Below are positions 32,255-43,564 of a stretch of DNA of 64,000 nucleotides, piece by piece. The first letter of the stretch is position 1, and each line of letters begins with the position of its first letter. Origin of the DNA: Prostheceraeus crozeri (lineage: Eukaryota > Platyhelminthes > Polycladida > Euryleptidae). The notes below the pieces were generated by a model. The model was not told where the DNA came from, did no database searches, and was given only the letters and a program-made list of their open reading frames with translations. The DNA lies in assembly GCA_907163375.1 (NCBI GenBank), contig CAJQUW010010460.1:1-64000 (forward strand), in the 5' to 3' direction. The position numbers were made by a program, and so were the translations under genes.

Positions 32255-35200
32255 TCACAACTTCAGTTGACGTCGTAGCGAGAGGTTGTCCATCTTCCCG
32301 CTCGTTTGACAACTGCATCAGTTCCGTATAACCTGATTATCTGACGAAATACTGTGATTTCATGCGAACTTTTTACATCCACCGACTCGTCGGTACCTGC
32401 TCGTTCGACTGATATATTTTTTACATCAATTAATCTCGATTACAACTACTTTTAAACTGCTCAACTCATCTCAACTGGTCAATTCTCTTTGTCATGACTT
32501 TTCTCCCAAATCATCGTGACTCATGTTTCCTGCCTCCCTGTCATCACCTACCTCCATGCACAGGTCCACGCTGTTCATCTCATCCGTGATCGGCCGCTGC
32601 TACATCATCGTGTACACTTCTTTCCCGTCGTTCTCTCCTCTCAGTTTTCATGCGCCACACTTATTCGCGATCGGCCCTCCTCTCGGTGAATCAGCAACAG
32701 CAATTTCCCATTACTAGATCTCTACGTCGAAAGCTATGGTTTAACAAAATTTTACGCCCGGACACCTTGCGTCATCCCTATATTCCTTTCCAATCCGAAG
32801 AATATACGCGGGAGCCTCCCAAGTTGCGCAAGCCAAAGTCCTTTCCTACCAAGCCGCCCTCTATTCTTTTGTTCAATGCCCGGTCACTGTTCAACAAGGT
32901 AGAAGATCTTAACCTTCGTATAAATAAACATAAACCTGACATCATTTGTGTCACTGAAACTTGGTTTGATGAAAATATTGACGATCTGGCGATATCTATT
33001 CCTGGCTACTCCATTATTCGCTTAGATCGTGATTGTCATGGCGGCGGTGTAGCAATTTACTTTAAATCTGAACTTGACATACATGTGCATTTAGAGTCGA
33101 ACTGTCCTATTCCTAATTCCCGATCTAATGTACTGTCATGCCGTTTTGATTCTTTTAATGTAACACTCATTCTTTTATATCACCCATACTGGAATAATTT
33201 AGGCGCCCATGAGTGTGTATTAGATTTTATACAAAATTTAATCGATGACAGTGTTTCCCAGAACTTTATTGTAACTGGTGACATTAATGATTTAAGGACT
33301 CATTTGTCTAATTTTTGTGCTTATAACTCCCTCAAACAATTGGTTCTACAACCAACTCGAGGGACAAATATTCTTGACGTGATTGCCGTATCTGACTCCC
33401 TGTCTTATGCTGATTGTGAATACCTCAGTCCGCTTGGTCGTTCTGATCATTTAGGTATTTTTGCTAGACCTCTCTCTCCCAAGCCCATTGTTACCACCAA
33501 GGTCAAAACCCGTTCATTTACTCCATCTTCATTTGCAAATTGCCGCAATGTTTTGGCCTCTGTTGACTGGAACATTATTTTTTGTTCTCGCCCAACCGAT
33601 TCTGTCAATGATGTCAACCAAATTGTATCTGAATTTCAATTTCTATGTCAGTTTTTTTACGATATCTTTTTTCCTGAGAGAATTGTTCGCATGAGAAATA
33701 CTGACCCACTTTGGATGACCCCTACCCTGAAGGCTCTATCTGACGATCGCGATAAAGCCCTTTCCCGTGGTAATATGGTTAAGTACTTGCACTTGAGGGA
33801 GAAGTTTCTTGATGAGTCTTACAAAGCTAAGCGACGTTACTTATGCAATCTTACTGCTGGATCGTCCAATTCGGATAGCTGGAAACTCATCAACTCACAA
33901 ATTCGGAGGAAACAAAGTAGAAAACTCGATGAAAAATTAGCTCTTGAAATCAATGACACTTTCAAGTCCAATTTTCTTGCTTCTGATATTTCCCTTTTCG
34001 ATAATGACAATCTTCTGTGTGAGGATCATTCTTTCCCGATAGTTGAGGAATCACAAGTCACTACCATGGTGAAGAACACCAAGTCTAACTCTACTGGACC
34101 AGATGGTGTTTCTGGCATCTTCTTTCGCTCCTTCATTGATATACTTGCTTCCCCTATCACAAGGATTTTTAATCTATGCCTTCAAGCCAACATCTTTCCC
34201 GATATCTGGAAGAAAGCGAATGTTCTCCCGCTCCCTAAGAAGGATTCATGTGCTCATCGTCCCATTTCCATTTTGTCCTTCTTGAGCAAGTGTCTTGAGA
34301 AATTGATTCGAGATCTTATTCTTCTACCTTCCCTACAAGGCAAATTCGATCGCCGACAGTTCGGTTTCATCCCAGGTGATAATGGTGGTTGCACTAATGC
34401 CCTTCTGACCATTCGTCTCACTTCCCTTCAACACATCGCTAGCAGCCCCTCAAACTTTTGTCGACTCCTTGCCATTGATTTCAATAAGGCTTTCGATTCA
34501 CTCAGTCACCTCACCTTGCTCCAAAGTCTTGGAACCCTTTTCCCTTCCAATCCCCTTGTAGTGAATCTCATACAAAGCTTTTTGTCAAATCGTTTTCAAC
34601 GTGTTTACGTTAATGGCATTTCCACACCTTGGAGAGAGGTGACCAGTGGGGTGCCTCAGGGCTCTGTGTTAGGACCTCTACTTTTTGTTGTCATGATTAA
34701 TGATGTCCCACAGTTCGCTAACACGAAGGTTATTTCGTATGCTGACGATATAACCCTCATTCACTTATCGAATGGTAACACCAGTAATGATCTTTTTCAA
34801 GAGGACGTTGACACCTTTTGTAATTGGGTAGCCCAAAAGAAAATGACAATAAATGTGAATAAAACCAAATGTATGACTCTTTCTAAGCGTTTTGATCCCA
34901 CCAGATGTACTAATATTGTTATCAATGATGAAGTCATAGAGGAAGTTGTAAATTTGAAAATCCTCGGTGTTTTCTTTAGTGCTAATTTGACATGGGACTC
35001 TCATGTCTCGTTTTTATACAAAAAATGCTGTAGTATTATGTCCATTGTAAAGCGTCTGAAGATCAGTTGTAATGAAGATCATGTTGTGTGGCAGGCATAC
35101 ATGGGTCTTGTTTTTTCTCGTTTATCATTTTGTTGGCCCATTGTATGTGATATGAAAATGAAACACTTTTGCAAATTTGAACGTCTGGATCGTTTGGCCA

Positions 35201-35497
35201 AACGTTGGTGCAGCATATACAACAAGCCATCCCTAAGACAAATGTTAGATCGTGTTTGCGTTAAACTCATCCGCAAAGTGTCTCATCATCGTGACACTCA
35301 TCGCCTGTCCTCCTTTTTCAACGTCCGTCAACATATCAGCAAAGTTAGACATCAAAGGCAACTGACAGCTCCTCTGCGGAAACCATCTTATTACACCAAC
35401 TCCTTTGTCAGATTTTCACAGTTTACATGACTTTGCAGTCATAACCATGTACCGCTCTATGTATTTTGGTTTCAATAAAGCATTATTATTATTATTA
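32255..35497 (+). mobile_element. Near-complete LINE (CR1/Jockey group), splits a minus-strand gene
   Basis: Contains a long 5' region, one uninterrupted endonuclease/RT ORF (32650-35430), an AATAAA at 35474 and an (ATT)n tail at 35482-35497. The 5' boundary is approximate and I could not identify a clear TSD. It separates two parts of the minus-strand uncharacterised-family gene (35532-35880 and 31939-32247). Confidence 0.8.
32650..35430 (+). CDS. LINE ORF2: AP endonuclease plus reverse transcriptase, uninterrupted
   Basis: The 926-codon frame looks whole. The apurinic-type endonuclease starts near residue 72 with F-N-A-R-S-L, then V-T-E-T-W-F, a G-G-G-V-A-I-Y block, a G-D-I-N-D box where G-D-F-N is more usual, and the catalytic G-R-S-D-H near 33440. 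The RT follows with R-P-I-S-I-L-S near 34260, R-Q-F-G-F-I-P-G near 34360, D-F-N-K-A-F-D near 34480, S-G-V-P-Q-G-S-V-L-G-P near 34647 and Y-A-D-D near 34738. No separate ORF1 is visible upstream inside the insertion. The ORF could still be active, and it is the best candidate for a recently mobile LINE in the window. Confidence 0.9.
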   Translation: MRHTYSRSALLSVNQQQQFPITRSLRRKLWFNKILRPDTLRHPYIPFQSEEYTREPPKLRKPKSFPTKPPSILLFNARSLFNKVEDLNLRINKHKPDIICVTETWFDENIDDLAISIPGYSIIRLDRDCHGGGVAIYFKSELDIHVHLESNCPIPNSRSNVLSCRFDSFNVTLILLYHPYWNNLGAHECVLDFIQNLIDDSVSQNFIVTGDINDLRTHLSNFCAYNSLKQLVLQPTRGTNILDVIAVSDSLSYADCEYLSPLGRSDHLGIFARPLSPKPIVTTKVKTRSFTPSSFANCRNVLASVDWNIIFCSRPTDSVNDVNQIVSEFQFLCQFFYDIFFPERIVRMRNTDPLWMTPTLKALSDDRDKALSRGNMVKYLHLREKFLDESYKAKRRYLCNLTAGSSNSDSWKLINSQIRRKQSRKLDEKLALEINDTFKSNFLASDISLFDNDNLLCEDHSFPIVEESQVTTMVKNTKSNSTGPDGVSGIFFRSFIDILASPITRIFNLCLQANIFPDIWKKANVLPLPKKDSCAHRPISILSFLSKCLEKLIRDLILLPSLQGKFDRRQFGFIPGDNGGCTNALLTIRLTSLQHIASSPSNFCRLLAIDFNKAFDSLSHLTLLQSLGTLFPSNPLVVNLIQSFLSNRFQRVYVNGISTPWREVTSGVPQGSVLGPLLFVVMINDVPQFANTKVISYADDITLIHLSNGNTSNDLFQEDVDTFCNWVAQKKMTINVNKTKCMTLSKRFDPTRCTNIVINDEVIEEVVNLKILGVFFSANLTWDSHVSFLYKKCCSIMSIVKRLKISCNEDHVVWQAYMGLVFSRLSFCWPIVCDMKMKHFCKFERLDRLAKRWCSIYNKPSLRQMLDRVCVKLIRKVSHHRDTHRLSSFFNVRQHISKVRHQRQLTAPLRKPSYYTNSFVRFSQFT

Positions 35498-35531
35498 AGT
35501 ATTTGGCCCTCTCGTAGAGAGATTCATCTGT

Positions 35532-35880
35532 CTACATCACCATCTGTTCACCATCGTCATCTCGCCGAGACTGTATAATATTGCTTGCCACAGTTTCTTT
35601 TGTAGTATTGTCTACAGTGTCACATAGGGAAATCATATTTTTTCTGAGAGAAGAAATATTGTATTTTATGTTGCAATCCTCTGCCAATATGCGCTTTTCA
35701 TTCAGAACACAATCGTAGAGCATAAGATCCATTATTTGCATTAAAATTTGATTTTTCATTATTAGCAGGTCGTCCTCGCTTCCGCTCATGGGACATTGGT
35801 GGCCCTACTTTCAATCTCGCGATTTCACAGACTGCACATGTACAGAAAGGATGATCACCAGGGGGCAATTCTTCGTTCAC
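35532..35880 (-). pseudogene. Uncharacterised-family gene, N-terminal fragment
   Basis: Two overlapping minus frames. The first has H-P-F-C-T-C-A-V-C-E-I-A-R followed by a basic R-K-R-G-R-P. This C-x-C-x(2)-C-E-I-A-R cluster and AT-hook-like G-R-P are the usual opening of the uncharacterised family seen further left. The second has T-K-E-T-V-A-S-N-I-I, resembling the family's next helix. The change of frame suggests a frameshift near 35750. Position and order match the 5' end of one gene running left to 31476. Confidence 0.45.
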
Positions 35881-38800
35881 TGATCATGCGCTATGACTAG
35901 TGACAAGTGACTTTAATTCTTCGACATAATCAGTTGACTAGTTGACAAATTTATTTTGATCAGTAAATTTTGACCAGTAACTAGTGGTATGACAGGTAAT
36001 TGAATTCTTCGACTTGATCAGTAATAAGCTTTTACTTGTCATAATCACGCATTTATGACGGAAGAATTTTTACCTATCATGCTTGCATGATCAGTATCAG
36101 TGGAAGTAGAAGACATTCAATTAAAAAGTGAATGATGTATCAATGATATTTTCAATAATATGAAAAAGTGCAAAGTCAAGAATTGATCTTGCTTAAATAT
36201 TCAGAAAGGGGAGTTTGAAATATAAACTAATTTACGTGAGAATTTTGGGTCTTTCGAGAATTTCACTGCGGAACAGATGCTGACAGCCAGCCTCGCTTAA
36301 CGTATGATACTCAGCATTTATTGGTTCTGTTATAACGTATATTTTATGAGAAAACTTCATTCTCTTATGAAATGTGAGCAGCATACTTCAATAGAAGACA
36401 TGTATTGATGGAACACATGTAGGAGCAAAAATCTTTGCAAATGAATGTTCAGTATTTCATGTTAGGTAAATAAATATTCGATTAAAAGATGCTGCAATAG
36501 ATTCGTTCGTAAGTGATAGAAAACAGGCAACGTTTAAGAAACATCGCAAACTGCTATAAAAAAGAACTATTTAAAACGTTTTGCATGTTTCAGTCATCTT
36601 CTTCTACAGACAATTGCTAAACTAGAAAAATATTCATCTACGGAATTGATTTTTTTCATTGGTACTTGCTGTGTGAGTGTGTAGCACTCTACATGTACAT
36701 GTACCTAACGGCTCCTTGGTAATACAGTGACCTTTGAGCAAAGAACTTTCATGAGTATGGATCAGTGCTGGATTGATATAGGCCAGGAAGACCGAGACTT
36801 AAATAAGTACGAAAAACAGTTCGCTGATTGGTTCGAGAGGCATACCCACCATGTACACAAAAGCGGCCAAGGGCTCATTCTGTTGACAGATGCGGTCAAA
36901 TTTATTTTTAGAGGTAACGTGGATGAGCATAACTGAATTTATTGGAAGGCGCAATTTACTAGAGCGAAAACTGCTAAATGATCACGATGTTACGTTGTAC
37001 GGTGGAATCTCAATTTCTGTTCTTTTACAAGCTCGTTTTCTCTTATAATCCTCTAAATGGGGCCAATTATTTTGAAATGATCAATAGTATTATTGTCCCC
37101 ATTGTAAGAATTGTGCATTTTGGATGATGTTATTTGAATGCAAGACAGTGCGCCATCACTCTACTGTCAGAGTTCTTTGAATAAGAAATTTAGCAACGGT
37201 ACTTGGATTGTTAGAATGGGCAAGTAAAGGGGACTGACATCGAGGTTGTAAGGCCTTATTCCTTGCGATTTTTTCTAGGTATTCTTACCAATCTCATCTT
37301 CTGGCTATTCATAACCGTTGTGTCCGGTAAATATTAGTCATATATTCTCATGGTCAAGTCCCGCCGATTCTGTATGCATGCTATTCAATGCATTCACTCG
37401 TGTTTCTTTAGCATGGCGTTTGGCCTCGTCAAATTTGCCAAGCAGGAGGCTTCCATTTTTTCGATTTCCCGCAGCTTCGAACTTTCTGTAGCAGTTATCT
37501 CTTGGCAATGTTGTTATTTGCTGGGACTAGTCTGACTAGTCCACAAGATAGTCTGCGATTAAAATGCGTATCATAATCATGAATATCGCATGTTGCAGAT
37601 TTCTATGATCAAGGACAGCGAATTAAGACAAATTCATTGTTGCTTTTAGAAGCGCCGATGCTCTTCATCTAAGACTTTTCAGACTAAAAAATTTGATGCC
37701 ACATTTATTCTTTGGCATCATGATGATCACTATAATAATTTGCAAAATATAGATGCTATTCTCATACGATGATGAAAGTCATCCCAGTAGCCATTTATAA
37801 TAGAATATAATGCTTACTAATTTAAATTATTAGTTAAAGTAGTCCTAATGAGGACTGATGGCGTTCTCCAATCCGCAAGTGTACAAAGGCAATGCTACTG
37901 TAACCATTAGATTAATCAGTTCTTAAAAAAACTCAATGTAGCTTCCTCGTGGCAACGAGTTAAAATTGATCAGCTTTGGCCCAATATCTGGTAAAAATGG
38001 AAATCTTAAGACTTGTAATACTACTCATTCTTGCTGTTAATATACTAATACCATAGATTCCAAACACTGCTGTATACACGTTCAAAACAGACGTCTAATA
38101 TACTGTACCGACTACAGATGCTGATAGTGGAAATAGAATAAGACACCGTAAGTCACCATAGGTTAAGGAAATTAAAAATGGATATTATAAAACAGCAGGA
38201 AACCGATGAATAAAAATAGGAAAAGTGGAGGTAAAATATGGAAATACAACGATGTTACTACACCGATTACAAGTGAACTATATCTGACACTACACAAAGT
38301 GGAAAGTGGATAATGGAGGTAAACAATAGAACTACAATGACACTCTACTGCACCGAAAGCAATGAAACTATACACACTATACCTAAGACTACACATGGAA
38401 AATACTATTTCTTCACTTGAATTTGTTATCGCCAGTTTCTTCATCCGTCTATAGTACCTCATGTAATTCCACATTTCTTCCTTTGAATTGCAATACATGG
38501 ACCACTACTTCAGCTACCGATTAAGGGATATAAAACATAATACTGCAGTCCGTCAGTCATCAGCAGGTACTCGTCTAGTTGTGTTTCGACCCCTAACCTG
38601 AACACTGAAACCCAGACGAGCGGGGTCCCACACATAGTGGCTGACAAAATACTGAATAGGTAATGATATGTCTTGAAAGGTATGTCACAAAGATAAATCA
38701 GACATCATTAAATTGTAGCGTTTCCCACATGTAAACTGATCCTGTCATTAAATTCGTCCCATCAATAATACAGTATGCTTTTTGCGATCTGCACATGTAA

Positions 38801-39600
38801 ACAAATCCTGTACATCAATCTTTGCCTTTTCGATTCCCACAAGTAAACAGATCCTGTTCATCCTCGAATCCCATAAAGATGTAATCGCTGTGTGATGAAT
38901 ATGTAATCCGCCTTTACACAAATTTCGCCTCATACATCAAGACTTAACAATGGGAGCTAACAATCCCATAAAGATGTAATCGCTGTGTGATGAATATGTA
39001 ATCCGTCTTTACACAAACTTCGCCTCATACATCAATGGGAGCTCTCTCATCTCCCGTAAGCCACGCTAAGTGCTCTGTATTCACTCTTCACCGCCCCCCA
39101 TATGATGGCTACAAGTCATTGTTAGTCGTTTATTCACCTATGCAGCAAGGCATAAAGGAAAATGTCAGTCGTTTGTTGGTCGCGTGCCTCATTGAAATTC
39201 ACAGAGTGAAGTGAATTGTCGAGCCGAGAAAAGACCATATTTGTGAAGCGATTCATTATGCCTTGTGAGAGCCTTTTCTGTGTAACTCATCAAGTCATGC
39301 TGAGAATAACCTCTAGATTTCATGATATTCAGTGTCTTGTTAGTTTTGTGTACAGCGTCTTGTAACTTCGAACATATTCTACAATATCTCTCAAGTTCTC
39401 TTTCACCTCGAGTGGTTTGCTACCTTCGCTGGGTAGCTTTTCTCCTATTTTGGGCTGTTTTTTTGTGGTCATCTCTTTGTGTCTGAGATCTGTTCATCGA
39501 TGTGATCTATCGGCGCTTCGTCTTCGCATTCACATCAGTGAAATTCCATTCTGTGCTATATTTAGACTTTCAAGCCCAACAATACAGCGTATCGTTCTGG
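35881..39600. other. 3.7-kb stretch with no recognisable gene
   Basis: AT-rich, probably intergenic. 35885-36060 has degenerate repeats around GACTAGT/TGACAAGTGAC. 38160-38500 has loosely repeated sentences with GGAAAT...ACTACACCGA. A 69-codon frame at 36727-36936 and others are too short and featureless to call. Confidence 0.6.
38725..39036. repeat. Short tandem duplications
   Basis: A unit of about 71 bp starting CCCATAAAGATGTAATCGC stands at about 38870 and again at about 38965, with only a few differences. Just upstream a CACATGTAAACWRATCCTGT phrase occurs three times (38729, 38792, 38838) about 45-65 bp apart. Confidence 0.75.
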
Positions 39601-39835
39601 CGCGACCACAGTAGCTTGTAAATTAGCTGATCAACGTGCTTTTCAGAAACGCTGTATACCACATTTTTCACGATTATCGATCGGTTTTGTGACGTCACTT
39701 GCATTATAACAACAAGAATTTTGGTGCAATTTGAACAAACAGTTGTTGCGGTGGTCTGGTGAGCTTTGTCAAGGTTCATCAGCCTAAAGTCTGTGGTTCG
39801 AGTTCGCGCGACCATTTTATTTTGGAGCTGGCAAA

Positions 39836-40645
39836 ATGTCTTCAAAGGAGAGAATTAAAAACCCCCTGACCTTTGAAGCAGTAAGGCGCATGTCAGCAAC
39901 CCAGATTGGCAAGTTGACGAAAGAACAAATGTCAGAAGCACTTAAGGACGCTGTTACTAGTTATGACGAATCCATTGACCAATCAGAAAATAGACCTGTC
40001 TCGAAAGTCGACATCGAGAGTATTATGGATGCAAAATTCTCGGCATTTCTCAGACACATTGATTCAACAATCTCTGTATTGGTGGAAGAACAAAAAGCGT
40101 TAAGAAATACTTGTGACTCTCTTCAAACTCAGATTGATGTGATGAAGATAGACAATAGAGATTTCGCCAATATGATCATCAATGAGACTGAATCACGTTT
40201 TACCAAGAAACGGAATGTTATAATATCTGGTTTGAGGGAGAGCAGTACGGGAAGCATGGCTGAAAGAAAGGAGACTGATGAATCCAATTTACACGATTTA
40301 TTGAAAGAATTGGAAATCGAACCGGAATCAGTTGAATCGTTTCGTCGTATTGGCAAGATGAAAACCAGCAGCTCAAGGTTACTATGTGTGAGGTTTTATA
40401 GCACTGAAACAAAAGCTTCTGTAATGAGCAAGTCAAAATCTTTAAAGCGATTCGACAAATATTCAAAAGTCTATATCAACAACGACTTGACACTACTGCA
40501 GCGGAAACAATACTTGGCCTTGCGGCAAGAACTCAAACAGCGAAAGGAATCTGGGGAAGACGTGGTTATATACAGAAATTCAATCAGAGCAAGACAAGAA
40601 CTTAAAAATTTTCAATTAGGGCTTTTACGCGGTCACCATCTGTAA
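39836..40645 (+). CDS. LINE ORF1, coiled coil plus RRM-like domain
   Basis: 269 residues, intact. The first half is helical and coiled-coil-prone (about residues 70-115). From about residue 120 an RRM-like domain begins with K-R-N-V-I-I-S-G-L-R-E-S and continues with S-F-R-R-I-G-K. It ends in a block with Y-I-N-N-D-L-T and L-R-Q-E-L-K-Q-R-K, characteristic of the ORF1 proteins of CR1-like and L1-like elements. These bind element RNA and act as chaperones during target-primed reverse transcription. ORF2 begins two bases after its stop, possibly at a GTG or by reinitiation. Confidence 0.85.
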   Translation: MSSKERIKNPLTFEAVRRMSATQIGKLTKEQMSEALKDAVTSYDESIDQSENRPVSKVDIESIMDAKFSAFLRHIDSTISVLVEEQKALRNTCDSLQTQIDVMKIDNRDFANMIINETESRFTKKRNVIISGLRESSTGSMAERKETDESNLHDLLKELEIEPESVESFRRIGKMKTSSSRLLCVRFYSTETKASVMSKSKSLKRFDKYSKVYINNDLTLLQRKQYLALRQELKQRKESGEDVVIYRNSIRARQELKNFQLGLLRGHHL

Positions 40646-40647
40646 TC

Positions 40648-41141
40648 GTGCCGTCCCTGTTGTTAACTGATATTCAATCCATACGCCCTAAATTTGATGA
40701 GTTTGCTCTTTTAGCTGCTGCATGCAAACCTGATGTTATTGCTATTTGTGAGACTTGGCTAACAGAATACATATGTGACACTGAACTTCAACTGCAAGGG
40801 TATTCTTTGTACCGTCATGACCGTCAAGATGGAAGACGTGGTGGAGGTGTGTGCGTATATCTGCGCAATTCGCTATATTTCATCATCCATCAGATAGACA
40901 ATCTTCCACCTTTTGTTGATTGCTTAAGTTTCACGCTCATAGAAGAAAGTATCCTGATCATTATTTTGTATGTTCCTCCAGATTTAAATGCCCTTCAATG
41001 CCAAAATGTGATAGATTTTTTTGTTGAATTTTTGCGATGATTCTTCTTTTACAAATGTGATAATTGCTGGAGATTTAAATCATCTAAGCTCTGCAGAATT
41101 AGAGCAGTCCTTGCTTTTGGTGCAGCTGGTGAACAAACCCA
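40648..41141 (+). pseudogene. LINE ORF2 first part: AP endonuclease N-terminal half
   Basis: Shows I-Q-S-I-R-P-K-F, the I-C-E-T-W-L catalytic glutamate block, D-R-Q-D-G-R-R-G-G-G-V-C-V-Y, then G-D-L-N-H-L near 41075. The frame starts at a GTG (40648) with no nearby ATG. A single-base frameshift lies near 41036, before G-D-L-N. The Polinton entered after the L-V-N-K-P codons. Its six-base duplication AACCCA covers 41136-41141. Confidence 0.85.
41136..41141. repeat. Target-site duplication of Polinton 2, left copy
   Basis: AACCCA here and at 59239-59244. With one copy and the element set aside, the LINE reads through as K-P-T-R-K-T-S-I-L-D, so the two are a true 6-bp duplication, the length usual for Polintons. 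Confidence 0.9.
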
Positions 41142-42304
41142 AATAGTAAGCTCATCCCAGGCGCAAGTCCAAAATGCGCAACCCCCCCTCTGTCCGGAAA
41201 GTGAGGGAGTTCGCCAAGGATGTGTTGGGAGGAATGGGTCCGAGAGGAGGAAACTGTTCCCCCCTCTGGAAGGAAGGCAGGAGTTTTCGGGTAAGGGTTG
41301 GGCAGGAAGGTGATAGGAATGTGTGAGGGATAGAGTTGGAAAGGGGTAGGTGTTGATGGTGTTTGGGATGACAAACGTTGGAAATCGTCATGAAGGAGGG
41401 TTCGGATTGGAAATTGGAGTTCAGATGTGGAATCTGCGTGAAATTTGGGTGGGGAAGGATGGAAGGAGGAGCAGCAAGGGGTAGAATCTCTGAAAACGGC
41501 AGGGTTGAAAAAAGGCGGGGTTGGGTGGTTTTGGGATGAGAAAAGTTGAATTTCGTCATGAAGGAGGTCTCGGATGGGAAAATGGAGTGCAGATTCGGAC
41601 TCTATGTGAAATTTTGGGTTAGGAAGGATGTTTCCAGCAAAATCGGAGAGAAAAAATTTTGAGGACGTCCCCCCCTCCTACCAATCTTCCAACTTTGGTT
41701 CCAGAGATGGTAGAAAGTCGTGCAATGTCTCATTTGAAAGCTAAAAGTGAGAAAAATGCAGTGGAAAGCTCAGTTTGGTCTAATTTTCCTGGGTTGAGGG
41801 AGGAAAATGGCAGGAAAACGTCAGAGTTGAAAAAGGCAGGTTTTGGAGGTTTTGTGATGAGAAAGTCCATTTTTCGGTATGAAGAAGGTCTCGGATGAGA
41901 AAATAGAGTGCAAATTCGGACGTTTTGAGCACTTTTGGGTCTAGGAACGTCTTCCCAACTCAATCGGAGAGAAAAAGTGCTGACCCCCCCCTCCTACCAA
42001 ACTTCAAACTTTGGTTGTAGACATCGTAGAAAGTCGTGCAATACCTCGTTTGAAAGCTGGGAGTGAGACAAACTCAGTGGAAAACATGGCTTGTTCGTAT
42101 CTGCCTTCGTTTAGAGGTGAGACGTTATTGAAGTTTTGGACATTGACGAAAAAACGACAGAGCTAGAATTTTATGAAAATCGCTCTAGCGGGTGAAGCAA
42201 GCCTCGGACGGGAAAACAGAGACCAGATTTGGAATCAGCGTCAAATTTGTAACAAATAATGTTTTGACCCCCCTGCATGGATTGCCGATTGCATATTCAC
42301 AGAG

Positions 42305-42312
42305 TATATAAG
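42305..42312 (+). promoter_or_regulatory. Inward TATA box inside the left TIR
   Basis: TATATAAG is followed about 50 bases on by GACTACAGATGAGT. In the right TIR the equivalent reads as a consensus splice donor, CAG/GTAAGT. It would drive transcripts into the element. Confidence 0.5.
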
Positions 42313-43154
42313 AACGGGATCGGGAGAGGAATTTCACTAAGTTGAGAAACCGACTACAGATGAGTCGTTTCTCTTGAGTTCCGATATCGGACTTCTGACT
42401 TTCCATTGCTGATATCAGCTAAGGTGTCAGACTTATAGGTCAGTCAGTATAGCATGACTGACCATTTGATGATAGTAGGCCGAAATCTTCAAACGGCTAT
42501 AACTTTGCTTCTACAAGTCCTTTAGACTTCATTCAAAAAACATTCGACAGCTCTTGCTGTGCTGTAGGTGACAGACTACTTATAAACGTTTTGTGAGTAG
42601 CACTAAAATACTGAAAAATTTAAATTCATATTTAATGATGATAATTAAAGTTTTTGAATAAAAAGCAGTCGTTTATGAGTCTCTGTGACTTGGGTCGTTT
42701 CCTCTTGTAAATAACTCCACCGGTTTTCATGTCAAAACTGGGGCCCGGATACCAACACAGTGATATGACGCACGCTCTGTCCGCTCGAGGTTGGATTTGT
42801 GGGTCGAGGCCTTGGAGCTGGGATAAGATCCCCTGTGAGTAATGCCTGTAACGGATTTAAGAGCTTAACACCCAAACGGTTGCTGGCTTGCTATCAGGCC
42901 TTCTTCGTCTAGCCTCAGTAACTCAGGCTTGGCAACGTCTATCGTTTGTCATTGTAACTTGGTAAAAATGGGACGGTTACTGCAAGCATTGACGTCAAAC
43001 CTTTTCGCGTCATAGGGGAATCCGTCTTTGTGTTGGGAGTTGGTAACGGAAAGCACGGTGACTGCCGATGCCCATACATGGTAAAACTGCTGTTGTCAAG
43101 TCCAAAGCATGACTAAATAAGGAAGGTCTGAATCATGGCTTTGAGCTCCCTGGG

Positions 43155-43162
43155 TATATAAA
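43155..43162 (+). promoter_or_regulatory. TATA box at the inner edge of the left TIR
   Basis: TATATAAA lies 39 bases before the ATG at 43194 and is mirrored at 57227-57220. The last block shared between the TIRs is this promoter, so both ends of the element start transcription from identical core sequences. Confidence 0.6.
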
Positions 43163-43193
43163 CCGCTGACTCTCATTTAATTTCATTTCAATC

Positions 43194-43469
43194 ATGCAGA
43201 CGCCGAACACTCTTGTCAGCTCTCCTGACAAGCCTCGGTTGAAGCCGAGAAATCTATTTCAAGAGTTTCAGCGGGCTGAAGAGCGAGAAAGGATTTATAA
43301 CAATCTTGCTCGAATTGGTTCATCGGCTGTTGATGATAATACCGATTCAACAGAGTGGGGCTATATACCGCCCTCTGACAGTCGGGTGGTAGTAGAGGAG
43401 GTCGATGCCGCTGACATAGAGAGACTAAGAGTCTCTCTCAGCAGGATCGGCCAGTCCCACCCAAGTTAG
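43194..43469 (+). CDS. Small acidic/basic protein at the left end of Polinton 2, unknown
   Basis: 91 residues, open, starting 39 bases from a TATA box. The N-terminus is basic and proline-containing (S-S-P-D-K-P-R-L-K-P-R). The middle is helical with a Glu/Arg-rich segment, and the C-terminal half is acidic. No domain is recognised. Its promoter-proximal position suggests an early product. A splice acceptor-like CAG just after the start codon (43199) leaves open that it is an exon of a longer transcript. Confidence 0.45.
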   Translation: MQTPNTLVSSPDKPRLKPRNLFQEFQRAEERERIYNNLARIGSSAVDDNTDSTEWGYIPPSDSRVVVEEVDAADIERLRVSLSRIGQSHPS

Positions 43470-43564
43470 ACGGTAGTCTTTTTAAAAACATAAGATCAAC
43501 TTTCATACATGCAACACATTCTTTCATCACTCTTCGTCGGGAACGCCCCATGAGCCCTCGTAAG

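Larger units (their letters stand above)
41142..43165 (+). repeat. Left TIR of Polinton 2, about 2.0 kb
   Basis: Inverted match to 57215-59238. The outer half is built of degenerate units of roughly 310 bp. Each has GAGAAAAA..., a run of seven or more C and CTCCTACCAAWCTTC (about 41650 and 41970). Related units form the Polinton 1 TIR. The frames in it are repeat artefacts. Homology stops just inside the TATA box at 43155. Confidence 0.9.

Noticed and set aside
36727-36936. 69-codon frame as a host gene
   Set aside because: Too short, no splice context or recognisable domain.
41152-42406. Pro/Ser-rich frames in the Polinton 2 TIRs
   Set aside because: Present as mirror images in both TIRs and without conserved protein features; non-coding repeat units.
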